A stretch of 21,014 nucleotides of DNA from an uncultured Bacilli bacterium (GCA_948874605.1 CAQRXS010000008.1:1-21014); one strand, 5' to 3'; positions 14,270 to 21,014 are shown, numbered from the stretch's first letter. Notes: generated from the sequence alone by a model not told the origin. Translations and numbers: made by a program.

Positions 14270-15901
14270 ATGTTAAAAGATTATGAAATAGCATATCAAA
14301 ATGAAATGGAAGATATAGTGAGTATTGCCAAAAAAATTGGCTTAGAAGAACAAGATCTAGAACTATATGGTAAGAAAAAAGCCAAAATAAACACCCACAT
14401 TAGTGACAAGCAAAATTCAAAATTAATTTTAGTAACAAGCATAAATCCGACGCCATTTGGTGAAGGGAAAACAACGGTAGCAATTGGCTTACACGATGCG
14501 TTGAGGCGTGCTCACGTAAAATCCATATTAGCGCTTAGAGAACCATCATTAGGTCCAGTCTTTGGAGTTAAGGGCGGTGCTGCTGGTGGGGGATACGCTC
14601 AAGTAGTTCCGATGGAAGAGATTAACCTACATTTCACAGGGGATTTTCATGCAATAACGACTTCTAACAACCTAATTTCGGCAATGATAGATAACTCTCT
14701 TTACCAAGGCAATCCTTTAAAACTTGATAAAGAAAAAATTTATTTCACTAGAACCATGGACATGAATGATCGAGTATTAAGAAACATCTTAGTTGGAGTA
14801 GGACCCAAAACGAATGGCATTGAACGTGAAGATAAATTTACGATAACTGCTGCATGTGAAATTATGAGTACCCTTTGTATGTCGAAAGATTTAGAAGAAT
14901 TAAGAGAAAATCTCAACAAAATAATAATTGGAAAAAATATCAATAATGAATATGTTTATGTGAAAGATTTAGGAATAACAGGTTCATTACTAGCATTATT
15001 AAAAGATGCCATGAAACCTAATCTTGTACAAACTTTAGAAAAAAATCCTGTTTTAATTCATGGAGGTCCCTTCGCAAACATTGCTCCTGGAGTAAATAGT
15101 ATTGCAGCTACAAAAACTGCCCTTTCCTTAGGTGAGATAGTGATAACAGAAGCAGGATTTGGCTTCGATTTAGGAGGGTTTAAATTTTTAGATATTGTCT
15201 CAAGAAATCATAATCTAACCGTATCAGGAATCGTTCTTGTTGTAACAATAAAAGCAATAAAGCACCACGCTGCTAACGAAGAACTAAGCGAATTAGAAAA
15301 ATTAAAGCTAGGATTCTCTAACGTCGCAGCTCATCTAGAAAATCTAGAACTATTAAAAATACCTTATATAGTAACTTTAAATAAATACACTACAGATACG
15401 GAAAGTGAAATAAAATTACTAAACGAACTTTTAGAGCCATACAATCACGAACTCGTAATAAATAACGTATATGAACTTGGTGGCGAAGGTGCAAAAGAAC
15501 TTGCAAATAAAGTATTAGAAATGAACAATCAAAAAATGAATTACTTATATACAAATGAAAATACAATTAAGGAAAAAATAGAAATTATCGCAAAAAAAAT
15601 CCTTCATGCTGGAAATATAGAATATACCTCTCTTGCCGAAGAAAAAATAAAAGAGGCAGAACCTCATTTTTCTAAACTACCAATTTGCATTGCTAAAACA
15701 CAATACTCTTTAAGTGATGATCCAAAAAAACTAGGAAATCCAAGAGATTATACCATTACAGTAAAAGACATAAGAGTCTATAACGGAAGTGGCTTTATCA
15801 CAGTTTATCTTGGAAGCATTTTAACAATGCCAGGACTTTCTGCTTCACCATCAGCGCTAAATATTGATGTAAAAGATGAAAAAATAACAAATATTTTTTA
15901 A
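14270..15901 (+). CDS. fhs: Formate-tetrahydrofolate ligase
   Basis: Makes 10-formyl-tetrahydrofolate from formate, tetrahydrofolate and ATP in the cytoplasm, feeding purine synthesis and initiator-tRNA formylation. It is 543 residues against the usual 556 or so. The phosphate loop PFGEGKTT is at residues 62-69. Strong family text follows: 'REPSLGPVFGVKGGAAGGGY', 'PMEEINLHFTGDFHAIT', 'GGPFANIAPG' and 'LPICIAKTQYSLSDDP', plus the C-terminal 'TMPGLSASPSALNID'. The usual 'EAGFGADLGAEKF' reads 'EAGFGFDLGGFKF', a small local variation. The ATG follows AAAAAAGGAG. It sits downstream of cdaA-cdaR past a terminator, so co-regulation is only partial at most. Confidence 0.96.
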   Translation: MLKDYEIAYQNEMEDIVSIAKKIGLEEQDLELYGKKKAKINTHISDKQNSKLILVTSINPTPFGEGKTTVAIGLHDALRRAHVKSILALREPSLGPVFGVKGGAAGGGYAQVVPMEEINLHFTGDFHAITTSNNLISAMIDNSLYQGNPLKLDKEKIYFTRTMDMNDRVLRNILVGVGPKTNGIEREDKFTITAACEIMSTLCMSKDLEELRENLNKIIIGKNINNEYVYVKDLGITGSLLALLKDAMKPNLVQTLEKNPVLIHGGPFANIAPGVNSIAATKTALSLGEIVITEAGFGFDLGGFKFLDIVSRNHNLTVSGIVLVVTIKAIKHHAANEELSELEKLKLGFSNVAAHLENLELLKIPYIVTLNKYTTDTESEIKLLNELLEPYNHELVINNVYELGGEGAKELANKVLEMNNQKMNYLYTNENTIKEKIEIIAKKILHAGNIEYTSLAEEKIKEAEPHFSKLPICIAKTQYSLSDDPKKLGNPRDYTITVKDIRVYNGSGFITVYLGSILTMPGLSASPSALNIDVKDEKITNIF

Positions 15902-15909
15902 TAAATTGG

Positions 15910-15937
15910 AAAAAGGAACCTTTAATGATTCCTTTTT
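15910..15937. terminator. Bidirectional terminator between fhs and DUF378 gene
   Basis: AAAAAGGAA (15910-15918) pairs perfectly with TTCCTTTTT (15929-15937) around a ten-base loop. The right arm runs into the stop codon (15936-15938) of the minus-strand DUF378 gene. Confidence 0.85.
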
Positions 15938-16145
15938 ATTCAAATGGATGTGAGTCAATATGATGAAATAAAACACCGATATTAACAAGTCCACAAATAC
16001 CAATTAAGGTATAAATGACTTTTACAATCATAGATCCGGCTTCAAAGATAGCAGTTACTAGATTAAAATCAAATAATCCAATAAGGCCCCAGTTGACAGC
16101 ACCTAAAATTGTAAAAACTAAACAAATTTTATATACAATTTCCAT
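15936..16145 (-). CDS. DUF378-family small membrane protein
   Basis: 69 residues from ATG 16145. Two membrane helices flank the family hallmark 'LGAVNWGLIGLFDFNLVTAI' (residues 13-32), with a second helix ending 'GICGLVNIGVLF'. This is DUF378 (B. subtilis YuzA-like), whose function is unknown. The longer reading from 16196 adds 17 residues with no ribosome binding site; GAAAGGATG is correctly placed for 16145. A His-rich tail 'FHHIDSHPFE' is longer than I would expect and could bind metal, though this is speculation. Its promoter appears to be back to back with that of the lipoprotein gene. Confidence 0.87.
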   Translation of the reverse strand: MEIVYKICLVFTILGAVNWGLIGLFDFNLVTAIFEAGSMIVKVIYTLIGICGLVNIGVLFHHIDSHPFE

Positions 16146-16166
16146 ACTTCCCATCCTTTCATTCTT

Positions 16167-16220
16167 ATTATGGAATAATAAAAAAAAATTATGCATATTT
16201 CTTTTTTCTTTAAATATAGT
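16167..16220. promoter_or_regulatory. Possible divergent promoters around a shared ATGCAT
   Basis: The palindrome ATGCAT (16191-16196) lies 18 bases from CATAAT on the minus strand (16167-16172, toward DUF378) and 18 bases from TATAGT on the plus strand (16215-16220, toward the lipoprotein). The -10 boxes are weaker than elsewhere, so this is tentative, but the arrangement repeats that at 2942-2992. Confidence 0.4.
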
Positions 16221-16244
16221 GTAATAGAAAAGGAATGTGGTGAA

Positions 16245-17381
16245 ATGAAAAAATTATTAGTGGTACTCCTTATCGTAGTAACTTGTATGACAGGATGTGG
16301 AAAAAAAGATGCCTCAAATGTAATGAAAGATTTTACAGCAAAAATTAATGATACTACAAGCTATACATTAAAAGGAAACATGGAAATCTATTCAGATGAA
16401 GAAACGTTTACCTATAGCTTAGAAGTCGATTTCTTAAAAGATTATTTCTATAAAGTAAAAATGGTAAATCAAACGAACAATCATGAACAAATCATTCTTC
16501 GTAATAAAGATGCAGTCTATGTAATAACGCCATCGCTAAATAAAAGCTTTAAATTTCAAAGTGAATGGCCAGAAAATTCCAGCCAAGCATATTTACTAAA
16601 AGCAATTATTACAGATATGAATAATGATACAAATAGTGCTATTGAAGAAATAGATGGTTCTTATGTAATTAAATCAAATGTTAATTATCCAAATAATCCT
16701 GAATTAAAATATCAAAAAGTAACTTTAGATAAAGATAATAATATAAAAAAGACTGAAGTATACGATGAAAAAGATAAATTAAAAATGAAAGTAACCTTTA
16801 CAAGCATCGATTACAAAGCAAGTTTAAAAGAAGAAGATTTCAAATTAGAGGATTATATAAAAGAAGAAACAAACGAGGAAAAAAAATTAGAAAGTAAAAA
16901 AGAAGATAAGGCCGAACAAAAAGAAAACACAAATAGTTCTAAAGAAGATGAAAATTGTAAAGAAAAAGGAACCTGTAAACAAGAACCTACAAAATGTGAA
17001 GGCGAATCATGTACAGAAAAAACAGGTGCATTAGAAAACATTTTATATCCTCTTTATATACCAAGTAACACGTATTTATCAAAAAGTGATAAAGTAAGTA
17101 CAGACGTGGGTGACAGAGTAATATTAACATTTGGAGGAGATAAAAGCTTTGTTTTAGTAGAAGAACGTGCAAGTGTAAGCGACGAATTCGAAGTAATTCC
17201 TGTTTACGGAGATCCTCTAATCGTAAATGATACGATAGGCGCTTTAGGATCAAACTCATTAAGCTGGACAAAAGATAACATTAGCTATTACTTAGCGGGA
17301 AATGATTTAACTACAAAAGAATTACTAACTATAGGAGAATCTATTGGATACAATAATCAAACTGTATCAAAAGAAAAATAA
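16245..17381 (+). CDS. Lipoprotein, YdcC/LolA-like with C-terminal DUF4367-like domain
   Basis: 378 residues from ATG 16245, preceded by AGGAATGTGG. The signal peptide 'MKKLLVVLLIVVTCMTGC' carries a lipobox ending at Cys18, so the mature protein is lipid-anchored on the outer face of the membrane. Residues about 25-215 look like the LolA-type fold of YdcC/GerS proteins ('YTLKGNMEI', 'VYVITPSLNKSFKFQSEWP'). A Glu/Lys-rich linker (about 217-260) carries four cysteines, C238, C244, C251 and C256. The C-terminal part from about 268 ('PLYIPSNTYLSK') resembles DUF4367. In spore formers GerS relatives act in spore coat or cortex; whether this organism sporulates is not shown. It is monocistronic, with a terminator downstream. 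Confidence 0.8.
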   Translation: MKKLLVVLLIVVTCMTGCGKKDASNVMKDFTAKINDTTSYTLKGNMEIYSDEETFTYSLEVDFLKDYFYKVKMVNQTNNHEQIILRNKDAVYVITPSLNKSFKFQSEWPENSSQAYLLKAIITDMNNDTNSAIEEIDGSYVIKSNVNYPNNPELKYQKVTLDKDNNIKKTEVYDEKDKLKMKVTFTSIDYKASLKEEDFKLEDYIKEETNEEKKLESKKEDKAEQKENTNSSKEDENCKEKGTCKQEPTKCEGESCTEKTGALENILYPLYIPSNTYLSKSDKVSTDVGDRVILTFGGDKSFVLVEERASVSDEFEVIPVYGDPLIVNDTIGALGSNSLSWTKDNISYYLAGNDLTTKELLTIGESIGYNNQTVSKEK

Positions 17382-17398
17382 TTGCTATAAAATTAATA

Positions 17399-17424
17399 AC
17401 GAGAAGAAAACACTTCCCGTTTTT
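17399..17424 (+). terminator. Intrinsic terminator after lipoprotein gene
   Basis: ACGAGAAG (17399-17406) and CTTCCCGT (17413-17420) form an eight-position stem with one mismatch around AAAACA, followed by T's to 17424. Confidence 0.75.
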
Positions 17425-17455
17425 ATTTGGAAAATTTTACTATCGATAAAACCAC

Positions 17456-17483
17456 TTGCTTTTTTTGGGAAATGTGATAAAAT
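17456..17483 (+). promoter_or_regulatory. Promoter of the 233-residue protein gene
   Basis: TTGCTT (17456-17461), 16-base spacer, TAAAAT (17478-17483) with TG at 17475-17476 as an extended -10. The start codon is 24 bases downstream. Confidence 0.72.
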
Positions 17484-17506
17484 ATTTGTTCGAAAGAAGG
17501 GATTGC

Positions 17507-18208
17507 ATGTTTAATTATAAAAATTATATTGTTTCAGTAAGTCGAAATAATCTACCAGATGTAAAATCACAATTCAAATATTTTTCACCAGATACAGCCT
17601 TAGAAGTAAGTAAAGGCCTTGTCTGTGATGTAGAATTTACAGTATCAGATAAGGAAAGAAACACTCTAATAGAAGGAATTAAAAACCCACAAGTACTACT
17701 TGAATTAGAAGATGGAAGAATTATAACAGTTGAAAGAGCGGGAAAAGGCCTTGTTTTTGTAATAAGACAGATAAGCGAAAACCGTTGCGAAAAAGAAGTA
17801 TCACTTGATGTTTCTAACTATGAGGCTTCTAACGATAAAATGCTATGGTTGCTTCAATCAAAAACAGGAAGTACAATCTATGACTGTAGAAATAGTCAAT
17901 TACTTTATGTTTCAAATAAGCACTATATTAGTGGAAAAGAATACATTGCTGCTACGAGAACAGTTGAATTTGATGGAATTGTAGAACATTTAAATTATAT
18001 ATTTGATAAAAATACTTTAGACTTTGCAGGGTTATCTTCTACTATTTTAGGTAATTTTATCCAAAGAATTAGAGACGGAGAAAATTCGAATGTTATAAAA
18101 ACAACAGAATATTGTTATATGAAAGAAGTTTGGGCCGAAATAGCTAAATTACAAGCACAAAGAGATCAAAACATGACATTAGGTTTAATTAGCAAGAAAT
18201 TTATATAA
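17507..18208 (+). CDS. Soluble protein of unknown function
   Basis: 233 residues from ATG 17507; the site AAGAAGGGATT and the promoter at 17456-17483 exclude the longer reading from 17456. No signal peptide or membrane helix, so cytoplasmic. The N-terminal half alternates short hydrophobic strands and charged turns ('VLLELEDGRIITVERAGKG', 'LVFVIRQI'), suggesting a beta-rich domain; the C-terminal part from about residue 150 looks helical, ending 'EVWAEIAKLQAQRDQNMT'. Four cysteines are scattered without a metal pattern. I do not recognise the family. Own promoter and terminator make it a single-gene unit. Confidence 0.8.
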   Translation: MFNYKNYIVSVSRNNLPDVKSQFKYFSPDTALEVSKGLVCDVEFTVSDKERNTLIEGIKNPQVLLELEDGRIITVERAGKGLVFVIRQISENRCEKEVSLDVSNYEASNDKMLWLLQSKTGSTIYDCRNSQLLYVSNKHYISGKEYIAATRTVEFDGIVEHLNYIFDKNTLDFAGLSSTILGNFIQRIRDGENSNVIKTTEYCYMKEVWAEIAKLQAQRDQNMTLGLISKKFI

Positions 18209-18231
18209 AATTGCTGAAAAGCAATTTTTTT
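18209..18231 (+). terminator. Intrinsic terminator with GAAA tetraloop
   Basis: AATTGCT (18209-18215) and AGCAATT (18220-18226) form a seven-pair stem capped by the stable tetraloop GAAA, with a T run to 18231. It starts on the base after the stop codon. Confidence 0.92.
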
Positions 18232-18300
18232 ATAACGAATAAATTAAGTCAAATAAAAAAATGAGATGCGAAGTAAGAAAAAACAAAACATTTAAGGTAA

Positions 18301-18329
18301 TTGCAATTCTTGAAATATTTATGTATAAT
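18301..18329 (+). promoter_or_regulatory. Promoter of the membrane-anchored protein gene
   Basis: TTGCAA (18301-18306), 17-base spacer, perfect TATAAT (18324-18329). The start codon is 19 bases after the -10, leaving a leader of about 12 bases. Confidence 0.82.
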
Positions 18330-18347
18330 ACGAGTAGGTGATTTGAA

Positions 18348-18860
18348 ATGAAGAAGCAGAATTTAACGTATAAAACCGAAGAACAAAAAGAAATGATGAA
18401 GTTTTTAATCGTATTACTAGTTGTCATAGGAATCATTGTGGGTGTATATTTTGTAAGCAAGCTTTTAATGAAAGAAGAAGCAAAAGACTTAGCTTATCAA
18501 ACTGGTACAGTGAGTACAAATGTTGCTGTCGTGGGTACTCTCTTAAATAATCCAGAAAAAGAATATTATGTTCTTGCTTACGATACAACTGGAAATGATG
18601 CGAGCAGCTATGTTACTTATGCGGGGTATTACACAAATACTCAAAAAAATGCTACCAAAATTTATTATCTAGACTTAAATAATGGAATGAATAAAAATTA
18701 TTATTCAAAAGAAGAAAGTAACATAAAAGCAACAAATATTAAAGACCTAAAAATGAAAGATGGTACTTTAATAAAAGTAGAAAATGGAAAAATAACAAAA
18801 TATTTAGAAGGCTTAGAAACTATAAAAAAGGAATTAGAAGTGAAAGAGAAGAAGGATTAA
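18348..18860 (+). CDS. Membrane-anchored extracytoplasmic protein of unknown function
   Basis: 170 residues. A short Lys/Glu-rich cytoplasmic N-terminus is followed by one hydrophobic helix (about 18-40, 'FLIVLLVVIGIIVGVYFV') and an outside domain of about 130 residues. The segment 'EYYVLAYDTTGNDASSYVTY' followed by 'KIYYLDLNNGMNKNYY' has the strand-helix-strand rhythm of a thioredoxin-like fold, but there is no CxxC and no cysteine at all, so redox activity is not expected. The C-terminus alternates Lys and Glu. ATG 18348 follows TAGGTGAT. Family not recognised; the fold comment is inference. Confidence 0.78.
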   Translation: MKKQNLTYKTEEQKEMMKFLIVLLVVIGIIVGVYFVSKLLMKEEAKDLAYQTGTVSTNVAVVGTLLNNPEKEYYVLAYDTTGNDASSYVTYAGYYTNTQKNATKIYYLDLNNGMNKNYYSKEESNIKATNIKDLKMKDGTLIKVENGKITKYLEGLETIKKELEVKEKKD

Positions 18861-18870
18861 CTTCTCTTTT
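18842..18870 (+). terminator. Terminator overlapping the gene end
   Basis: GAAAGAGAAG (18842-18851) pairs with CTTCTCTTTT (18861-18870) across the stop codon; the last pair is G-U. The left arm is coding sequence. The downstream T run is modest. Confidence 0.65.
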
Positions 18871-18895
18871 CATTTTAAATGATTTATGGTACGAT
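18867..18895 (+). promoter_or_regulatory. Possible promoter of the S41 protease gene
   Basis: TACGAT (18890-18895) with TGG just upstream (extended -10), and TTTTCA (18867-18872, four of six matches) at 17 bases. It overlaps the preceding terminator. Confidence 0.45.
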
Positions 18896-18917
18896 AGTTA
18901 CGAATTAAGGTGAAAAA

Positions 18918-20090
18918 ATGAATCAAAATAATAATAGTCCAGGGTTCCCATTAAAATGGGTTTGTATCATTATAATTATAACTGCAATTATTACTAGCTT
19001 AACTACGGGATTAATTATATATAATAATAGTAAAATAGTTTTAGGTTCAGCAAGTTTAAAAGAAGATGATGCCTTAAGAGAATTTTTAAGAGTATATAAT
19101 GGTTTAGATGAAAATTATTACGAAGATATAAACAAAACAGAGATGGTTGATGCAGCAATAAAGGCCATGCTAGACTACTTAGGAGAAGACTATTCAACAT
19201 ATTTAGATCAAAAAGAAACCGATGATTTGGCAGATCATTTAAGTGGTAAATTTTTAGGAATAGGTATATCTATTACAAATGGCAGAGAAATATTTAAAGT
19301 TTATGAGAATACTCCAGCGAAAAGAGCAGGACTTCAAGAAGGAGACATTATAATAAGCATTAATAATAAATCCACAGAAAACTTAACCCAAGCATCAGTT
19401 GCAAATTTAATCGATAAGCAAAAAGAAAATACAATTTGTATCGAAAGAAATAATAAAGAATATACGTATCAAGTAAAAGCAGAAATGGTCAATACTCCAT
19501 TAACAACACAATTGATTGAAAGAGCAGATCAGAAAATTGGCTATATTTTCATGGAAGCATTTACCAATACAGTAGAAGAAGAGTTTAAAAGAAGCTTAGA
19601 AGAATTAGAACAAAAAGGCATGAATAGTCTCATTATAGACGTTCGAGGAAATGCTGGTGGTTACTTAAAAGGAGCTACAGAAATAGCAAGTTTATTTTTA
19701 GAAAAAGGAAAAGCTATATATACTTTAGAGGGAAAAGACTCAAAAGATACAACTTACGATCAAACAGAAGAGGCAAGAGATTTCAATGTAGTTATTTTAA
19801 TCAGCGAAAGCAGTGCGAGTGCAAGTGAAGTTTTAGCAGGCGCGCTAAAAGATTCCTATGGTGCCATTTTAGTAGGCACAAAATCATATGGAAAAGGCCG
19901 TGTGCAACAAACGAAATCGTTAGAAGATGGAAGTATGGTAAAATACACTACGGCAAAATGGTTAAGACCAAATGGTGAATGCGTAGATAAAAAAGGAATA
20001 AAACCAGATTATGAAATTCAACTTGTTCAAAATGAAGATGGAACTTGGAAAGACACGCAATTAGAAAAAGCACTAGAACTATTAAGTTAG
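18918..20090 (+). CDS. S41A carboxy-terminal processing protease (CtpA/CtpB type)
   Basis: Serine protease with a Ser-Lys dyad that trims C-termini of exported proteins, anchored in the membrane with its catalytic part outside. 390 residues: a membrane helix at about 14-35, a helical cap, a PDZ domain at about 105-190 ('GKFLGIGISITNGREIFKV', 'PAKRAGLQEGDIIISIN') and the protease core after about 200 with 'LIIDVRGNAGGYL'. Catalytic S301 is in 'SSASASE' and K326 in 'SYGKGRVQQ'; their spacing of 25 equals that known for E. coli Prc and the algal D1 processing protease. It lacks the C-terminal peptidoglycan-binding domain of some relatives. The ATG follows TTAAGGTG. Confidence 0.94.
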   Translation: MNQNNNSPGFPLKWVCIIIIITAIITSLTTGLIIYNNSKIVLGSASLKEDDALREFLRVYNGLDENYYEDINKTEMVDAAIKAMLDYLGEDYSTYLDQKETDDLADHLSGKFLGIGISITNGREIFKVYENTPAKRAGLQEGDIIISINNKSTENLTQASVANLIDKQKENTICIERNNKEYTYQVKAEMVNTPLTTQLIERADQKIGYIFMEAFTNTVEEEFKRSLEELEQKGMNSLIIDVRGNAGGYLKGATEIASLFLEKGKAIYTLEGKDSKDTTYDQTEEARDFNVVILISESSASASEVLAGALKDSYGAILVGTKSYGKGRVQQTKSLEDGSMVKYTTAKWLRPNGECVDKKGIKPDYEIQLVQNEDGTWKDTQLEKALELLS

Positions 20091-20116
20091 TTCTATTTTT
20101 ACTTTATAAAATAGAA
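20091..20116. repeat. Inverted repeat after S41 protease gene
   Basis: TTCTATTTT (20091-20099) and AAAATAGAA (20108-20116) are perfect complements, starting right after the stop codon. A run of A rather than T follows, so it is a poor terminator by the usual rule and may only protect the mRNA end. It overlaps the -35 of the next promoter. Confidence 0.5.
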
Positions 20117-20131
20117 AAAATTTTGTATAAT
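20103..20131 (+). promoter_or_regulatory. Promoter of the DUF402 gene
   Basis: TTTATA (20103-20108), 17-base spacer, TATAAT (20126-20131); the start codon is 24 bases downstream. Confidence 0.62.
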
Positions 20132-20154
20132 TAACAAAGAAAGCGAAGTAGATT

Positions 20155-20703
20155 ATGAATTATATTAAAATAGGAGACAAATTAAAAATTGAATGTTTTA
20201 AACATAATGGATATCTAGATCGTACAAGTGACTGTGCAACAGTAATATATGTTGATGATAAAGTTTTAATAGTTGCAAATGACCATACTAAGCTTACTGA
20301 ACATAATGGTGTGAGTCATTGCACAAATGAGCCGGCAATATTATTTTTTTATAAAAAGAAATGGTTTAATATAATTGCCCAATTTAAAAAAACAGGGTTG
20401 TTTTATTACTGCAATATTGCAACACCGTATATTATCGATGGAAAAAGCATAAAATACATTGATTATGATTTAGATTTAAGAGTGTATCCTGATGGCGGAT
20501 TTAAAGTATTAGACCGCAATGAATATCACTATCACAGAAGAATTATGAAATATGGCAAAATGTTAGACGCCATAATAGAAAATTCTTTGAGCGAATTAAT
20601 TGAGTGGAAAAAAACGGAAAAAATTCCTTTTCAAAAAGATTATGTATTAAATTATTATAAAACATTTCAAATTTTGCAAAAAAAAGAACAAGAAAAGAAC
20701 TGA
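20155..20703 (+). CDS. DUF402 family, nucleoside tri-/diphosphate phosphatase (Ntdp) type
   Basis: 182 residues, cytoplasmic. The text is that of the Staphylococcus SA1684 / B. subtilis YgaC group: 'FKHNGYLDRTS' near the start, 'NEPAILFFYKKKWFNIIAQF', 'YYCNIATPYIIDG', then 'YIDYDLDLRVYPDGGFKVLD' with 'NEYHYHRR'. In that group, proteins hydrolyse NTPs and NDPs with divalent metal held by Asp and Glu residues in the 'YIDYDLD' and 'DRNEY' segments, which are present. Cellular role is uncertain. The ribosome binding site is weak (AAGCGAAG). It ends in TGA. It lies immediately upstream of an rRNA operon leader, separated by a terminator. Confidence 0.9.
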   Translation: MNYIKIGDKLKIECFKHNGYLDRTSDCATVIYVDDKVLIVANDHTKLTEHNGVSHCTNEPAILFFYKKKWFNIIAQFKKTGLFYYCNIATPYIIDGKSIKYIDYDLDLRVYPDGGFKVLDRNEYHYHRRIMKYGKMLDAIIENSLSELIEWKKTEKIPFQKDYVLNYYKTFQILQKKEQEKN

Positions 20704-20705
20704 AG

Positions 20706-20732
20706 AATTGAGCAAAAATGGTCAATTTTTTT
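20706..20732 (+). terminator. Intrinsic terminator after DUF402 gene
   Basis: AATTGA (20706-20711) and TCAATT (20722-20727) form a six-pair stem with a ten-base loop, followed by T's to 20732. Confidence 0.75.
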
Positions 20733-20781
20733 AGTGTCAAAAAAGAAATAAAAAAAATTTTAAAAAAAGTGAAACTTTTTC

Positions 20782-20810
20782 TTGCATTTACATAAACTTT
20801 ATTGTAAACT
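20782..20810 (+). promoter_or_regulatory. rRNA operon promoter P1
   Basis: TTGCAT (20782-20787), 17-base spacer, TAAACT (20805-20810). The 40 bases upstream are almost pure A and T in short tracts, like an UP element. It shares CTTGCATTTACA exactly with P2 at 20906-20917. Confidence 0.75.
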
Positions 20811-20906
20811 ATAAAACAGTTACCGAGGAAAAAAGGTAATAAAAAAGCTTAAATAACAAATTTTGATAAGAATTGAAAGATTTTTTGAAAAAAATGAAAT
20901 TTATGC

Positions 20907-20936
20907 TTGCATTTACACTTAATATAGTGGTAGAAT
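20907..20936 (+). promoter_or_regulatory. rRNA operon promoter P2
   Basis: TTGCAT (20907-20912), 18-base spacer, TAGAAT (20931-20936). It lies about 125 bases downstream of P1 and again has an AT-rich upstream region with T and A tracts. Confidence 0.78.
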
Positions 20937-20943
20937 GTAAAAC

Positions 20944-21014
20944 GTGTTGAGAAACACAAAGAAAACGATCTTTGAAAACTAAGTAAAAAAGTCAATTTGA
21001 GTAGCAAAGGAAGA
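20944..21014 (+). other. 16S rRNA leader; gene begins beyond the window
   Basis: After P2, GTGTT and AACAC (20944-20948, 20953-20957) form a hairpin with a GAGA tetraloop. Then GATCTTTGAAAACTAA (20967-20982) matches the conserved pre-16S leader of Bacillus and relatives, which takes part in transcript antitermination and processing. The mature 16S 5' end (AGAGTTTGATC) is not reached, so no rRNA gene itself is annotated. Nothing in 20733-21014 looks coding. Confidence 0.78.

Noticed and set aside
20091..20116. Intrinsic terminator after the S41 protease gene
   Set aside because: The inverted repeat is followed by A's, not T's; listed as a repeat only.
20983..21014. Start of the 16S rRNA gene inside the window
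   Set aside because: The characteristic AGAGTTTGATC sequence near the mature 5' end does not appear before the window stops.

Overview
The window is low-GC (roughly 30 percent) DNA of a walled member of the Bacillota. Gene content and order suggest the Bacilli side, close to the uncultured gut lineages near the Mollicutes. Supporting this are the low GC, the secG-rnr-smpB order, the cdaA-cdaR pair, a FemAB/MurM-type peptidoglycan branching enzyme and a Firmicutes-type pre-16S leader. TGA ends at least two genes (engB and the DUF402 gene), so the standard bacterial code applies and a code-4 Mollicute is unlikely. The species cannot be named from the sequence.

Layout. (1) Bases 1-941 hold the 3' part of a secreted or surface protein whose start lies outside the window. 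It converges on a minus-strand pair, a FemAB-type ligase followed by guanylate kinase. (2) A back-to-back promoter region leads on the plus strand into an HdeD/DUF308 membrane protein, then engB, secG, rnr and smpB, a block for ribosome assembly, secretion, RNA decay and ribosome rescue. (3) A minus-strand block carries an ABC exporter and, upstream of it, a putative zinc metallopeptidase. (4) A 398-base gap at 10093-10490 has no intact gene but shows what looks like a decayed coding remnant. (5) A plus-strand run follows: a small membrane protein, a kinase-like protein, cdaA-cdaR (c-di-AMP synthesis and its regulator) and fhs (one-carbon metabolism). (6) A minus-strand DUF378 membrane protein diverges from a YdcC-like lipoprotein. 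(7) Then come an unknown soluble protein, an unknown membrane-anchored protein, an S41 carboxy-terminal processing protease and a DUF402 nucleotide phosphatase. (8) The last 300 bases are a tandem-promoter leader of an rRNA operon whose 16S gene begins just past the window.

Most of the window is conserved housekeeping and cell-envelope content: wall branching, c-di-AMP control, Sec export, envelope lipoprotein and processing protease. Transcription signals are compact. Many promoters have a -35 close to TTGCAT/TTGCAA, the -10 often lies only 15-30 bases before the start codon, and all three convergent gene pairs share a bidirectional hairpin that overlaps the end of one gene. No mobile element, CRISPR array or defence island was seen. 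The least explained parts are the kinase-like protein (10974-11951), the metallopeptidase (9178-10092), the remnant at 10113-10355 and the cysteine-bearing linker of the lipoprotein.
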